NCBI GenBank assembly: GCA_027946365.1
Contig: JAPEUQ010000017.1
Coordinates: forward strand, 744,001-808,000
From: Kalmusia sp. IMI 367209
Taxonomy: Eukaryota; Ascomycota; Dothideomycetes; Pleosporales; Didymosphaeriaceae
DNA: 64,000 nucleotides
Reading direction: 5' to 3'
Numbering within the stretch: position 1 is the first letter of the stretch; every line of letters begins with the position of its first letter. Of the stretch, positions 34,244-45,606 are shown piece after piece. The position numbers were made by a program, and so were the translations under genes. The notes beneath the pieces are model-generated. The model saw only the letters and a list, made by a program, of their open reading frames with translations. It was not told where the DNA came from and did no database searches.

Positions 34244-36091
34244 ATGGCTGTTCGCCAGCGCCTCGTTGCCATCGATCACAAGATCCGACTACAGGGCGAC
34301 GTAGCGCAGCATGAGCAGACCGATGGTTGGAGTAATCGCGATCTGATTCCTTTACCTCCATCGCGCAGAACATGGGGTTGGTTCAACTTTTTCGGCTTCT
34401 GGTCAATCGCGAGTCTTAACCTGGCGAACTGGCAAACGCCCAATACGTATCTAAGTACTAATGAAATAATCATTTCAACGCCCAGATACTGACTGACGAC
34501 AGCAATGGGCCTTTCGGTTCGCCAGGCTATGCTCATCATTGTAATCGGACGAGTTCTCATCACTATGTTTTCGACTCTAATTGCCTGGGCTGGTCTGAAA
34601 TGGCATATTGGCTTTACAGTCCAAAATCGGTACTCGTGGGGCATGAGAGCAAGCTACATTCCGCTCTTGCAGCGTATCCTCCTGAACTTCATCTGGAATG
34701 CTGTTCAATGTATGTTTATACGCTTGAAGTCTCTGGATCGTCAGTAAACATTGACCAATTACTAGGTTGGAACGGCGGCAGGCTCTGCGCAGTCTGCATC
34801 ACTGCAATTTGGCCTTCTTTTGCACGCATCAAGAACAGGTTCGGCCCTGATATGCCTACCACTACCTACGAATTTGTTGGCTTCGTGGTGTTTTGGTTTT
34901 TGTCGACTCCTTTTCTGTGGCTCCGACCGGAAAAATTTAAGATACCATTCTTGATAGTCTGCACTTGGTGCAGTGTAGGCATGCTCGCATGGATGATCTG
35001 GGCGTTAGCAGTTGCGAAAGGACTTGGACCTTTGTGGAATACTGGACAACAGCTCCCGGCAGGATCGCCTTGGAGTTCCTCGTGGTTGATCATGGCTGGC
35101 ATCAACCAGTCTCTCGGAAGTCTAGCAGCTGGCATCACGAATGGCTCCGACTTCTCCCGTTACGCCTCCGCCCGAAGGCACTATGTCATTGGAGCAATTA
35201 CTAGCTGTCTTTTCACCGGTGTTATTGTGTCTCTAATCGGATTAGTCACTGCCTCTGCTGCACAGAAGATATATGGCGAGGTATATTGGAATCCTCCAGA
35301 TTTACTCATGGTCATGATGGATAACGGAAATGGCTCATCAAAGTCGCGCGCTGCCGTGTTTTTCCTGTCTGCTGGGTTCGCATTCACAGCCATGTTCGAA
35401 AACATCTGCGGTAACGCAATTGCTGGAGGAATCGACCTGGCCGGCCTTTTCCCACGTTATATCGACATTAGACGCGGAGCTATCATAACTTTTCTAGCAG
35501 CTTGGGTGGTACAACCTTGGCAGCTAATCAATCGCGCGACGACATTCATCGCCGTCCTTTCGTCTTTCTCGGTGTTCCTGGCACCCATGATCGGTATTAT
35601 GGCATGCGACTATTACATACTTCGCAAACGCAGAGTTAGACTCAGTCACCTATACCGTACCTCAGATTCGTCATACTATTTCTGGAAAGGCGTTAATTGG
35701 CGGGCAATACCGGCATGGATTTGTGGATGGGCACCAACAATCGGTGGACTCATTGTGACAGTTCGCATGGACCCGAATCCCCCAAGACCGTTGGTGCAGT
35801 TGTACTATCTGGCATTCTTTATTGGTCAGTATCTCGCACTTCCTGATTAGGCCTACTAGACTCTGACCACCTGTAGGGTTCTTCATAAGTGCTTTGGTAT
35901 TTTACTTGCTCAACCTCGCTTTTCCAGTACCAGACATGGACCAGATCGACGATGTGGACGTATATGGCACTTTTACTGCTGCAGAGGCGCGCAGAATCGG
36001 TGTCGTACCCCTTTCCGACGATGCTTCCATCTCTGGACTTAACGACGCCGAGTTTGTTCGCCCATCGGAGGGATTGAAGTCATCAGACTAG
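34244..36091 (+). CDS. NCS1-family nucleobase/allantoin-type permease
   Basis: Four exons, 34244-34454, 34503-34709, 34766-35824 and 35877-36091, with introns of 48, 56 and 52 nt, give 563 residues. It is a plasma-membrane secondary transporter of the fungal Fur branch of NCS1 (uracil, allantoin, uridine, thiamine or related cyclic substrates). Seen: cytosolic N-terminus with DLIPLPPSRRTWGWFNFFGF, the join TYLTMGLSVRQAMLIIVIGR, FTVQNRYSWGMRASYIPLL, NGSDFSRYA, MFENICGNAIAGGIDLAGLFPRY-type loop, and a CDYYILRKRRV loop before the last helices. Hydrophobicity fits about 12 helices. The acidic C-terminal tail suits ubiquitin-dependent turnover. Divergent pairing with a hydantoinase suggests that a hydantoin, allantoin or oxoproline-like ring is its cargo. 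Confidence 0.93.
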
Positions 36092-36556
36092 CTCGCCTAC
36101 AGAGCCTCGCTGCATTTCAAATAATTATTCTCGAATTAGAGTGTAAGCAATGATTTGTCACAGCCCTGCTACGTTGCTCCGCCGCGCCGAGTAAGCCTTC
36201 CTATCTCGCATAGCTTCACGCTAGCCGTGAAAGGTGTCGCCTGCTAGTAATTTGTTCAATCATTGCTGCATTATTCTTCCATATTTCCACTCATGATGGG
36301 TTCTATACGACGTGGGTCTCAACCGAGTCGGCCGAGTCGTTTTTCCGTTTTTGGCATGAGCATTAGCAAATTTCACACACGAGGTGTGAGCACATCCAAT
36401 TTTTACATTTCAAATTCTAACATGATCAATGAAGGCAATCATGAAGCGTGTATATGTAAAAAAAATTATATAAAGGCCTGCTAGACTGACTGTCCATTTT
36501 AATATCGGTCAACTCGACTCCCTCATTAGCCGACTTCGAACTTGTTATCTTCGAAA
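36092..36556. other. intergenic
   Basis: This is the 3' flank of the permease and the promoter of the alpha/beta hydrolase gene. No gene was seen. Confidence 0.6.
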
Positions 36557-37816
36557 ATGATACCATCCAGACCCCAGATCTTGCTTTTTGCACTTAGTCT
36601 TTATCCTTTCGTTACGTCTAGTACAGCACTTGAGCCCCGAGCAAAGACAGCATACCCTGATTTCGTACATCCCTCGAATGGCGACTGTACGGACTACACG
36701 GTGAAGAGCACTGTCACTTATTCAGAACTCCAATGGATCCAACCGCCCTTTAACAACAACTATGACGTTGTCGCTCTCTTGACCAACATCGCAACCCAGG
36801 CCAAAGTGCCGTTCAATCCCTTTTCCGGAGCCAAGAACGTCACCAAGTCTTACCAGCTCGCAGGCACGTTCTGCAAACCCAAGACTCAAAACAATGGGAA
36901 GCAGAATACTGTTCTAGTTGCTACGCATGGCGCGGGTTTTGATAGGCGGTAAGCTCTCAAGTAGTCCCATTCGTCGGATTTCTGTTGCTCATGCAAGCTT
37001 AGCTACTGGGCATCATCCTACAAGCCCGAGGACTACAATTTCGCGCAGTACGCTCTAGATGCGGGCTACTCTGTCTTTTATTACGATCGCCTTGGTGTCG
37101 GTCTCTCCTCACGCGTATCAGGTTACGAAATCGAAGCGAACCCCCAGACCGAACTGCTTGCCTCCCTCCTTAAATCCCTCCGTGCAGGCAAATATACCTC
37201 CAACATCAAGCCTTCCAAGCTCATCCTCGTTGGTCACTCCTTCGGAACCGCGATCTCAAATTTCATCTTGGGAAAGTACCCGGAGCTCGCTGACGCGGCG
37301 GTCCTGACAGGCTACTCGTTTCCCAATATGACTGATCCAGCTTTCTTCACCAGTGCCTTTGGCCTCTCAGTATTCGCTTCGCGCATTGTTTCTACCCTCC
37401 CAGAGTCCTCAAAGCCCCAATTTGCGGACAGTTTCGACAGCGGCTGGGTCTCCTTCGCCGACAAGTACTCCTACACGCAGTCTTTCCTTGGCGCAGTAGA
37501 CTACAGCATCCCCGCTGCGGAATACTCGTACAAAATTACGCAGCCGTACTCTGGCGTTGATTTCCTGTCGGCATTTGCGGAGCACACCGTTGCAGACAGA
37601 TTTGAGGGCAAGGTGTTGTTGGCCCCGGCGGGTAGGGACCTGTTCTTCTGCGCCGGAGATTGCAAAGACACGTTTGAGCGAGGATTGCAAAAAGATGCGT
37701 TTCCGAAGGCAAATATTACGGTATGGGTGCAGGATGGTGCGGGGCATGGGCAGAACTTTGCACAGAATGCGAAGGAACTGTACGGGCAGATTGTGAAGTT
37801 TGCGGATGAGTTGTAG
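36557..37816 (+). CDS. secreted alpha/beta hydrolase
   Basis: Two exons, 36557-36948 and 37003-37816, with a 54-nt intron (GTAAGC..TTAG), give 401 residues. Residues 1-24 form a signal peptide. The nucleophile elbow is VGHSFGTAIS, with Ser as nucleophile; the oxyanion strand is VLVATHGAGFDRRYW (made by the splice join); the acid region is LAPAGRDLFFCAGDC; the catalytic His lies in GAGHGQN near the C-terminus. Two Cys in FFCAGDC could form a disulfide. The fold is that of esterases, lipases and peptidases; the substrate cannot be told. The start was set at the ATG at 36557 because the frame upstream lacks another ATG. Confidence 0.9.
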
Positions 37817-38626
37817 GGAGATAAGCGTTGTTGCGGCGATGCGTACAGGGTAGCGGTGGAGGATTATTGCGGACACTCTTTTTTAATCCTATTGATTAAG
37901 TCACTTTCGTGTATTTAAACATACAAATTGAACGCAGAGTTTATGAACTAAGTTGATTGGATTATTGACAGAGAAGTTTTTAAGCATTGGGGAATACATT
38001 ATAATACCGTCTATGGTCTTGGGAAATGTTGTCCACCCTGATTTCTTACCAGTGTCTGAATGCTTAAGCTGACAATGTCTCTTCTCCGTCTCCGGACCCG
38101 CAGCTCAAAGTACACAGCATTAGTAGGATTCCCGAAGACTTTGCTCCAAAACCTCTGGCTACGGGTATACAACATCGGGTTATGAACATCCGACAGACTT
38201 TCGGAGGGGTTTCTTTTACTTCCCTTGGCTGCTGATCTGTAATTGGGTGACTCATAATCTGATCAAGTTGACTTGACTATAGACGGGAGACAAATGATGA
38301 GGCTTGGCTTTTTTATCTACAATTGCGCAGAGCTCACTACTTTGCCGCAATGCGTCCTTTGTTCATCTTAAAGCTGTAAACATGCAATGACGTTGGATGT
38401 TACATTGTGAATTCATTGTTTCAATTCGTTGTCCGGCCCTGGCGGGCAAGTTCTTCTGATCACTGAAGCCTTCTGATGAAGCCCCATGCTTATAACCAGC
38501 GCAGCTATCTACCTCACCGCGCGTCGACTGTGTTCATTCAAAACGGGAGACACTATACATGTACAAGTCGTAATACAGGGTAACACCCTCTCGCCCGCTC
38601 GCGAGATGGCCCATTTATGCAAATGC
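37817..38626. other. intergenic between convergent genes
   Basis: AT-rich around 37890-38030; no gene or RNA was recognised. Confidence 0.6.
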
Positions 38627-41287
38627 CTAGACCTCTACTGCTCCATTTGCGTATTGCCTCTTCACCTCGCCACCATCTCCAGCTGTCTCCTGTAGGACTT
38701 CTGGCCTCCAAACCTTCAACAGAGACCCCGCTTTAGGTTTTGCACGGTCGTTGCCCCGCCACATCTCTGCTGTGACGTCGACGACAATGTCTTTGACAGG
38801 TGGTCGGAACATGTGCAGGTATTGCAGTACCTGGCAAGCAAGGCCGATCCGTTCCGGGTCTTCAGCCATCTTCTTCACCTTGAGGAGAATATCGTAGTCG
38901 ATAGCGGGAAGTTCCGAGTAAAAACGGATAAGACCTTTATCAGAGGGTGTGACGTAAGGCAGGATACCATCGATGAGCCGGAGCGCGTTTCGGGTGTAAT
39001 TGGCCTTATATGGACGAACATCGCCGTTAGCGTTCGCTTTCGCTGCAATCTTTGCGGATTGTGCGAGGACAGTATCGTTATACCATTCTTCGTTCAGCCA
39101 AGAGACTGCGACGTCAATGCGTTTCTTCCAGTCACGTATGACATATTCGTGTAAAAGATCTCGGATCGTGTCGCTGATCGATTGATTTCCTTTCACGTTT
39201 TTCACAGCAAACTCGTCTTTGATGCCATCGTCTGGGTCATCAAGATCTGCGCTTGCACGGGAAGCAAGCCGAGACGCGATTGTAATCCAAGCATCTCTTC
39301 CGTAATCACTCGCAGCAAGCCGATTGAATCCGCCTTTTGTACCCTTTCCTTTCTCGTCAAGCTCGGTAATCATGCCAAATGTGCGCCTCACTGCCAGTTC
39401 TCCGAATTTCTGGAATTCCTGTGGCGTCAAAGGTGGAGCCTCAGGGAGTTTGTAGGGTGCCAGTGGCGCAGCTGGGGTAGCAGAGAAGTCGGTAGATGCG
39501 AGACCATCAAGTCTATTCACCACCTGCTCAGCGTCTTCCGGCTCGAAATCCGGCTCGTACTCGTCATCGTCATCGACGGTCGGGGCGGAAGCTGCCTGGC
39601 TAGGCGTGGCTTTGCTGAGGCCAAGATAGCGAGTGCGAACAATCTGAGCGGAGAAGGTGACGTTAGCGTTGTTCAATCAGACTATGGAGACAGAGGCGAG
39701 GCTGGAGCAATGTGCAGGCTGATCGTAGTTGTCCAATTGTGGTTAGACGATTGAGATCACGTGAGACCGCGTCTACACAATCCAGGTAGCCTACGATTTC
39801 TGCGTGAATGATTGAAGTATCACGTACATTACTAGCTTCAAGAAGTTTCGTAGCATCAACCGACTGTAAGACAGGCACAAGTATCTGCACAAGCAGCTGC
39901 GGATCCTTGAACATCTGTACGTCGAACCCCGCAGTGTTATCGTCTGGATTTAAAGTGAATAGCTGTCGATAGCTCACGGGGCCCGGAGGTAGAGGAGCGA
40001 CGACTGGGGCAGGTGTAGGCATATTGGCTCCCAGGCGCTGTCGTTTGGCGGCATCTAAACCGTCAGTGGGCTCCACCGGAGCGGGCCGTTTACGATTAGC
40101 TTCCTGGAGTATATCATTATGCATGCGATTCATACGATCCAGAAACTGCTGTACACGCCCATTGTTCGGGTCATTTGGCCTCTCCATGTGGTTCCTATAT
40201 TCTAAATTTAGCGAGTAGAGCTAGGAATATAGCGGCGAAGCATACCTCTTGAGAAGATTCACGAGTAGTGCTCGCGTGGTCCGCTCTATCGACCTCATGC
40301 TAACTTTGTTTTTGGGTGTCATGGGTGAGTTCGCTAGCTTGAGAGGGTTGAAGCTGAGAACACTGTTCAGAATCTTGTTGGCGGCAATTGGTCGTCGATG
40401 TATCAAGACACCCAAGCTGTTGAGAACAGCGGTAACTAACAAGGCATCACTGTATCCCGTCAGAACTATCCTGCCACCCTGTATAATACTATCTGACCTG
40501 TGATCCCCATGTATAACGTCCAGCAATCGATCTAGCAACCCGTGTCCTTCGGCTTCGAGATGCGCGTATGTCATCAGTGGATGATCTCGGGGCACGAGGG
40601 CTAGGGAAATGTCGCTGTGGTCGGGTCGCTATGGTGCGTGAGTAAAACGGATGCAGCAGTCGTGTGTGGCTATAATCACCCTAGGATCTATCATCCCTGG
40701 TGTTTGCACAAGGACTACCTGCTGCACAAACTTGACGCAGCATATTCGGACGCCGGGAGTGGCAGAGTCCATCCGGTTTAATATATTCGACTTGATCGCG
40801 GTCATGAGTTTCCAATGGTGGATATCGCTGGGGTCCGAGATACTACAAGTACATTCAAACATAAGATAGCGTTCTCAGGTGGTATGGGTGGAGCACTGAT
40901 GCGAAGCTGCGCATTTTCCACATGGTCCAAAACAGTCTCCGAGTCTATATAGTATGTAGGGGTCACTTACGTGTGTCTGTATACCAACGGGTAGACAGAT
41001 GCCGCAGCCTGCACAGCGCTTTTGATGACGCCTCTGTCGTGCACTTCCTCCAAATACTCCTTGATTGTCTCCAGCACCGTCAGTGCTACGGGCTGCTTTG
41101 CATCTGCAGACCATATGGGCGAAGCGAACGTCTCAGCTAGGAAGTCGGCTCCGAAGCGCTGTATCTCGAGTGTGGCATTTGAATTGGGGCCGATGATGGG
41201 GAGCACGCCGGGGAGGATAGTGGGATAGTATCTACCGTCCCCCAGCGCAAGGGTGCGCGCATCCTTCAACTGTCGCAGTGTGCCCAT
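38627..41287 (-). CDS. PTA1: mRNA cleavage and polyadenylation factor subunit Pta1 (symplekin)
   Basis: Six exons, 41287-40971, 40842-40680, 40628-40498, 40449-40246, 40194-39828 and 39643-38627, with introns of 128, 51, 48, 51 and 184 nt, give 732 residues. Pta1 is the scaffold of the cleavage and polyadenylation factor in the nucleus. Phases agree, and the joins give the conserved N-terminal HEAT-type repeat region (TAIKSNILNRMDSATPGVRI, CVKFVQQVV, LVPRDHPLM, LLVTAVLNSLGVLI, FNPLKLANSPMTPKNKV, IERTTRALLVNLLKR). Then come KRPAPVEPTDGLDAAKRQR with a likely nuclear signal, an acidic linker (DDDDEYEPDFEPED) and a second helical part with FNRLAASDYGRDAWITI and SWLNEEWYND. It is head-to-head with COA3. 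Confidence 0.93.
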
Positions 41288-41660
41288 AGCTGTGGTGGTT
41301 TGTGAGAGAAGTGCACGATGCGACGGGCCCTGTTTCTTTGAGGTGAAGGTGTAAAGTTGCTAACACGCGCCGAGCAGGCGAACAAGCACGCTTGACAAAG
41401 CCCCGATGTCCTCCGCCAAGGGCAATTTCATCCCCGTCAGTTGCAGCAGATTAAATCAAAGTAGGAGGAGGAGCGCGAGAAGCGAAGTGGTGCATTCTAT
41501 GTCGACGGCCGATGAGAGTGGGAAGCCACAGGCCCCGGCGCGTGCTGCCTGGGAGAGAGGCGACGGGCGCCAAGGGCGTCCGTGCGCCGAGCCTCAATCG
41601 GTGGCCAGACATCAACGGCTTTCCCCGCAAAAAAGCTGATCTCCATTGCTCACCGTCACG
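41288..41660. promoter_or_regulatory. bidirectional promoter PTA1 / COA3
   Basis: A 373-bp spacer lies between divergent start codons. Open frames crossing it belong to no recognised protein; translation of COA3 starts at the last ATG before its exon 2. Confidence 0.6.
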
Positions 41661-42032
41661 ATGCCTTAGTGAGTGCCGCTGTACTGGTGGCGTCTACGAT
41701 ACTGACGACCGCAGCAAGCCATTTCAGTCGACGTACTACGACGAGCGCATGCGGGCGCAGCCTGCCCTGCTGCGTGCCCGAGCCCCGTACCTGATCAAGA
41801 ACACTATCACCGGGTTTGCCATCTGCTCGCTGGTCATTGGCATCTGTACGCATCCAGGACAGCACGTAAAGATCTATGCTCACACCATCCAGACACGTAC
41901 ACCATCAATGTCATCTCTCAAGACGAGTTTGACGATGTCATCGTTCCTGATGAGCCCATAAAGCGACCCGTAGTGCAACAACCGAGCGCTACCCAAAGCG
42001 TACAGCAAGCCGTCGCAGCGCGCAAGCAATAA
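41661..42032 (+). CDS. COA3: cytochrome c oxidase assembly factor Coa3
   Basis: Three exons, 41661-41668, 41715-41845 and 41893-42032, with introns of 46 and 47 nt, give only 92 residues, the usual size. Exon 1 has 8 nt (MP plus two bases of the Tyr codon). Coa3 sits in the mitochondrial inner membrane and helps regulate Cox1 translation and assembly. Seen: STYYDERMRAQPALLRARAP, then one membrane helix (YLIKNTITGFAICSLVIGIY), the join YTYTINVISQDEFDDV and a Gln/Ala-rich tail ending AARKQ. The intermembrane QDEFDDV block is the strongest family mark and appears only after splicing. Confidence 0.93.
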
Positions 42033-43896
42033 TTGAACGGGCACGGTAAATACCGAGGGAATCCACCACCATCTCGGGAGGTAGAATACTGCCAGAGAAT
42101 GTAAAATACATGTAAATTGTGTACCAATACATCTGCATGATATGGCGTTAAGAGGCAGACCAGGAAGGATTATCACATTGTTGTATCTCAAATTCAGCGA
42201 ATTAATTGCTGGAATGCAATTCCTCCACTCTTGACCGATTTGGCTTCAACAATTCAAACACAGTCTACCGCAGATTGCAAAACGAGGACGGTGCTGTACG
42301 GACGAAATGCAAAGGTGTGGATCTAAGGAAAGAGACGCTAAAACCAAAAGCTACAAGGTCTTCCTTGATTGACATTTAGTAAAGGAGTACAAACTTTAGT
42401 CACTGTCCTGTTCCGGCAAAGGCAACTTCAGGGCGTCTTTCACTTCCGTGAATACTCAAACTTTCCGAGGGTTTGTGTTCAGGCAACAATTATCACAGTA
42501 TCAACGAACCTACACCGCTCAACACGCTGCTGACAACATGACGTCTAATCTGGTGATATTATATGTTGAGACTGCATAGGTTGAACAGTCAAAATTCAAG
42601 GCGCGGCTTGAACGAGACTGTATAGTCAAAACCGAACCGTGGTTCTATTACATTTGTGCTTTTCATGGGCGTCGACGAACGCTCCAACTCATGCGGATGC
42701 CTCGGGACAAGGACCCCAAGATGCTGCGCTTCCGTCCCAAGCGATTAGAGGCAATACCTTCCGAGCTGGGAAATTCAAATGCTTGGCTTTCATAGCGTCA
42801 TCCAAGGAAAACTCGTATGGAAAACTACAGAGAACAAGACTGTCCGGGTTCATGACAGCATGTGTGATAAGTCACCTGTGACAAGACTCTGCATTCACAG
42901 TACGAAAAAACATGAAACTAAACCCATCTTCCCATCTTCATCCAAACCTACATGAGCTCAAATGTGATCACAAGGAACGATAGGCGCCACTTCCGCTTCA
43001 AGGTCCGAGCTTTCCCCACCTTGTTGGCCTTCCTCCGATCTCACTCCAGCACTTGAACAATTCTCCTCCATCCGTCTAAAACCCTTTGCGCAGGTACGCA
43101 GCACATTCACCCGCTTCTGATTTCTTATGTTTCCAAGAAGCTATGGATCTAGGTCAGGTGGAAGACCTTCAAGCGTCTTGGGATGGTCCACCTCATCCGC
43201 CCCCAGGCTTGAAAAATGCGTTTGCAAACTCAGACTAAGAATCCTGAAAGCGTCGAGATCTTACTATTGCATGCCATTCTCGCAGTTTCCTACTCCGACA
43301 GTATCCGGCGCACTGGTTGCCAAGGCCTTATTTATCCTGCAATATCGACCATGCAGATGCCCATCTCCCTGCACCTTCCCAGTTGAGCCATCGAACATTC
43401 TTCTTACCAGTCCATCTATCCACATTCAACTCGAAGCGTAACATATGTCAAGTTGCTGTGCTAGCTACACTTATGATGTGTTTGCTTCAATATTGCTTGT
43501 AGCGCAAGAGCCGCGTTGAGCCTCAACAAATGTTGACCGTGGATGTGCCAACTGTCCTACGTGACACTATTCCCGCCTAATGCCAAGCAAAATCGCAATA
43601 TGCCAAGTGATTATTGTGCCCAGACAGAAGCTTGATCCAAACAAACTGTCCTGGGCCCTCCCTCTGCGCATACGCGGGGCCGTACCACCTTCCGCTTGAA
43701 GCCGTGTATAGTACTTTGTACCATGTATGCCCCTGTTTACCGGTAAGTCTAGAGCGAGTCATCTCTAGGCCACCGATAAGTCGCAATCAGCATAGACTAT
43801 ATCGCCACGATGGAAGGCTTGTCTTTATAAGACAAGCACTGCGGCGCATATGAGAATGTTTCAGTGATTCGGAGTTCACCCCCAAACCTGGACACC
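42033..43896. other. 1.9-kb spacer, no gene supported
   Basis: No frame gives a recognised protein. On the minus strand between ~43480 and 42970 there are short protein-like stretches (for example 43259-43143, which reads DLDAFRILSLSLQTHF near its start) broken by stops. They may be a small orphan gene with introns or a relic, but splice signals do not make one model convincing. Bases after ~43600 precede the LVIVD-repeat gene. Confidence 0.5.
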
Positions 43897-45606
43897 ATGA
43901 AGTACGCTGCAGCAATCACTGCCCTTGCGGCAGCGGCTTTCGCCAAAGAGATTCCCAAGGACCCGGAACGCGCTGCCGAGCTGTATGATTCCGGTATCAT
44001 GCATGAGAGGATCATGGCCGACAAAAACCAGCAATGGGACCAGCAAGAGAGCATGGGGGTCTTGAACTCGCTCGCTGGACCGCAGTTTCCGGAACTGCCT
44101 TTCGCTCAGTGCAAGAACGGTTTGGCTTCGCCAGTCCCATTCGGGGGTGACAACACAACCTATGGACACAACTTCCGCTGCAACAACGCAAGTCCCCTCG
44201 AGCTCAAGGTTCCAATTGCTTGCTCACATGGTCATAGATAAACCTTCATCATTTCCTTTCCCACACTGACCTTGGTTCATCGATTGGCAAGGGCTCCAGT
44301 TCATGGGGATGGGTCAGTGACGATGGCCGCGAATTTGCCATTATTGCTCAGGGTGACGGTGCGGCGTTCGCAGAGATTACTACGGCAGGCAAGCTTCGTT
44401 ATCTTGGTCGCCTTCCTCAGACCACGGGTGTCGCCCCTAGCCAATGGCGAGAGATTCGCACGTTCAAGCATTACATTGTTGTCGGTAGCGAGGAGCCAGG
44501 CCACGGGGTCCAGATCTTTGATTTGAAAAAGGTGCTCTTCAAGTTAACTTCTTGGATGACTGAGACTAATCTCTCCTTAGCTTCTCGACATCGATTACAG
44601 GAAGGGTCCTGTGACGTTCAATCCTGATACGGACCTGACAGCTTTCTGGAACGACCTTCCTTTGGGACGTGTGCACAACGTCCTCGCTAACTCGGAAAGT
44701 AACTTCGCCTACGTGGTTGGTGCTCAGCCTCGTAACAGTAGTTGCTTAAGTGGTCTGATCTTTCTTGACCTGACAGACCCAGCCAATCCCAAGAATCCAG
44801 GCTGGTAAGGGAAACCTCTTGACTTCCATACGAATGCTAATTTTGGATTAGTGCCAGAGATGATGGCTACGTTCATGATGCGCAATGTCTAATTTATAAG
44901 GTATGTGTCCTATCATAACTGCCCTAGGCAATTCGCTCATGTGCACAAGGGACCTCACACCAAATATCTCGGTCGTGAGATTTGCTACGGGTATAACGAG
45001 GACTCTATCACCATTTGTAAGTCCACTAGCATTCAAATCTTACAATCAATACGTTACGTACTAACAAGCATAGACGATGTGACCGATAAGAAATTTCCTG
45101 AAACTATCTCCATCACGTCGTACGAGGGTGCCACGTATACGCATCAAGGCTGGGTACTTGACCCCGAGAACCAAGAGTGGCTTATCTCAGATGATGAGTA
45201 CGACGAGGTTGAGGGTCGCGGACTTGCTGCAAATGGCCGTCCTGTGACATTCATCTGGGACATCCGCGATTTAGAACATCCCAAACAAACTGGAGCGTAT
45301 CAGGGTCCGCGTAAAACTATTGACCACAACCAGTATATTGTCGGCAAGTACTCGTACCAAAGCATGTACACGTCTGGCCTCAGCATTCTGGACATCTCAT
45401 CGATCCCCACTGACCCGACTGGCGCCGGAGTAAAGGAGGTTGGTTGGTTCGATACCTACCCAGAAGATGACAATCTCGAGGGAGGTGGCTCATTGAAATT
45501 CAGCGGTTCATGGAGCAACTATGCCAACTACCCATCCGGGTTCATCTTGATCAACACGATGGATCGTGGAGCATTTGTTGTGAAGACGCAGAAACCTCTT
45601 CCATAG
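43897..45606 (+). CDS. secreted LVIVD-repeat / choice-of-anchor-B protein
   Basis: Six exons, 43897-44187, 44238-44531, 44581-44804, 44852-44900, 44950-45016 and 45074-45606, give 485 residues. Introns are 50, 49, 47, 49 and 57 nt; the first uses a GC donor (GCAAGT). A signal peptide (MKYAAAITALAAAAFA) is followed by a domain known from bacterial and fungal choice-of-anchor-B or LVIVD-repeat proteins, predicted beta-propellers: SSSWGWVSDDGREFAIIAQG, GVAPSQWREIRTFKHYIVVG, NSESNFAYVVGAQP, DDGYVHDAQCLIYKGPHTKY, ITSYEGATYTHQGWV, TIDHNQYIVGKYSYQSMYTS and SGLSILDISSIP. Conserved Asp, His and Gln residues (YVHDAQ, YTHQGW, DHNQY) could bind a metal. No biochemical role is known to me. It is probably extracellular. 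Confidence 0.88.
44188..44237 (+). other. GC-AG intron
   Basis: The donor is GCAAGT after AAC-AAC, and the acceptor is CATAG. No GT donor nearby keeps the frame. The join restores FRCNNINLHHFLSHTDLG, conserved in the family. GCAAGT is the classic strong context for rare GC donors. Confidence 0.8.

Noticed and set aside
43127..43441. 104-codon open frame on the plus strand
   Set aside because: No domain; Ser/Pro/Arg composition as in random sequence.
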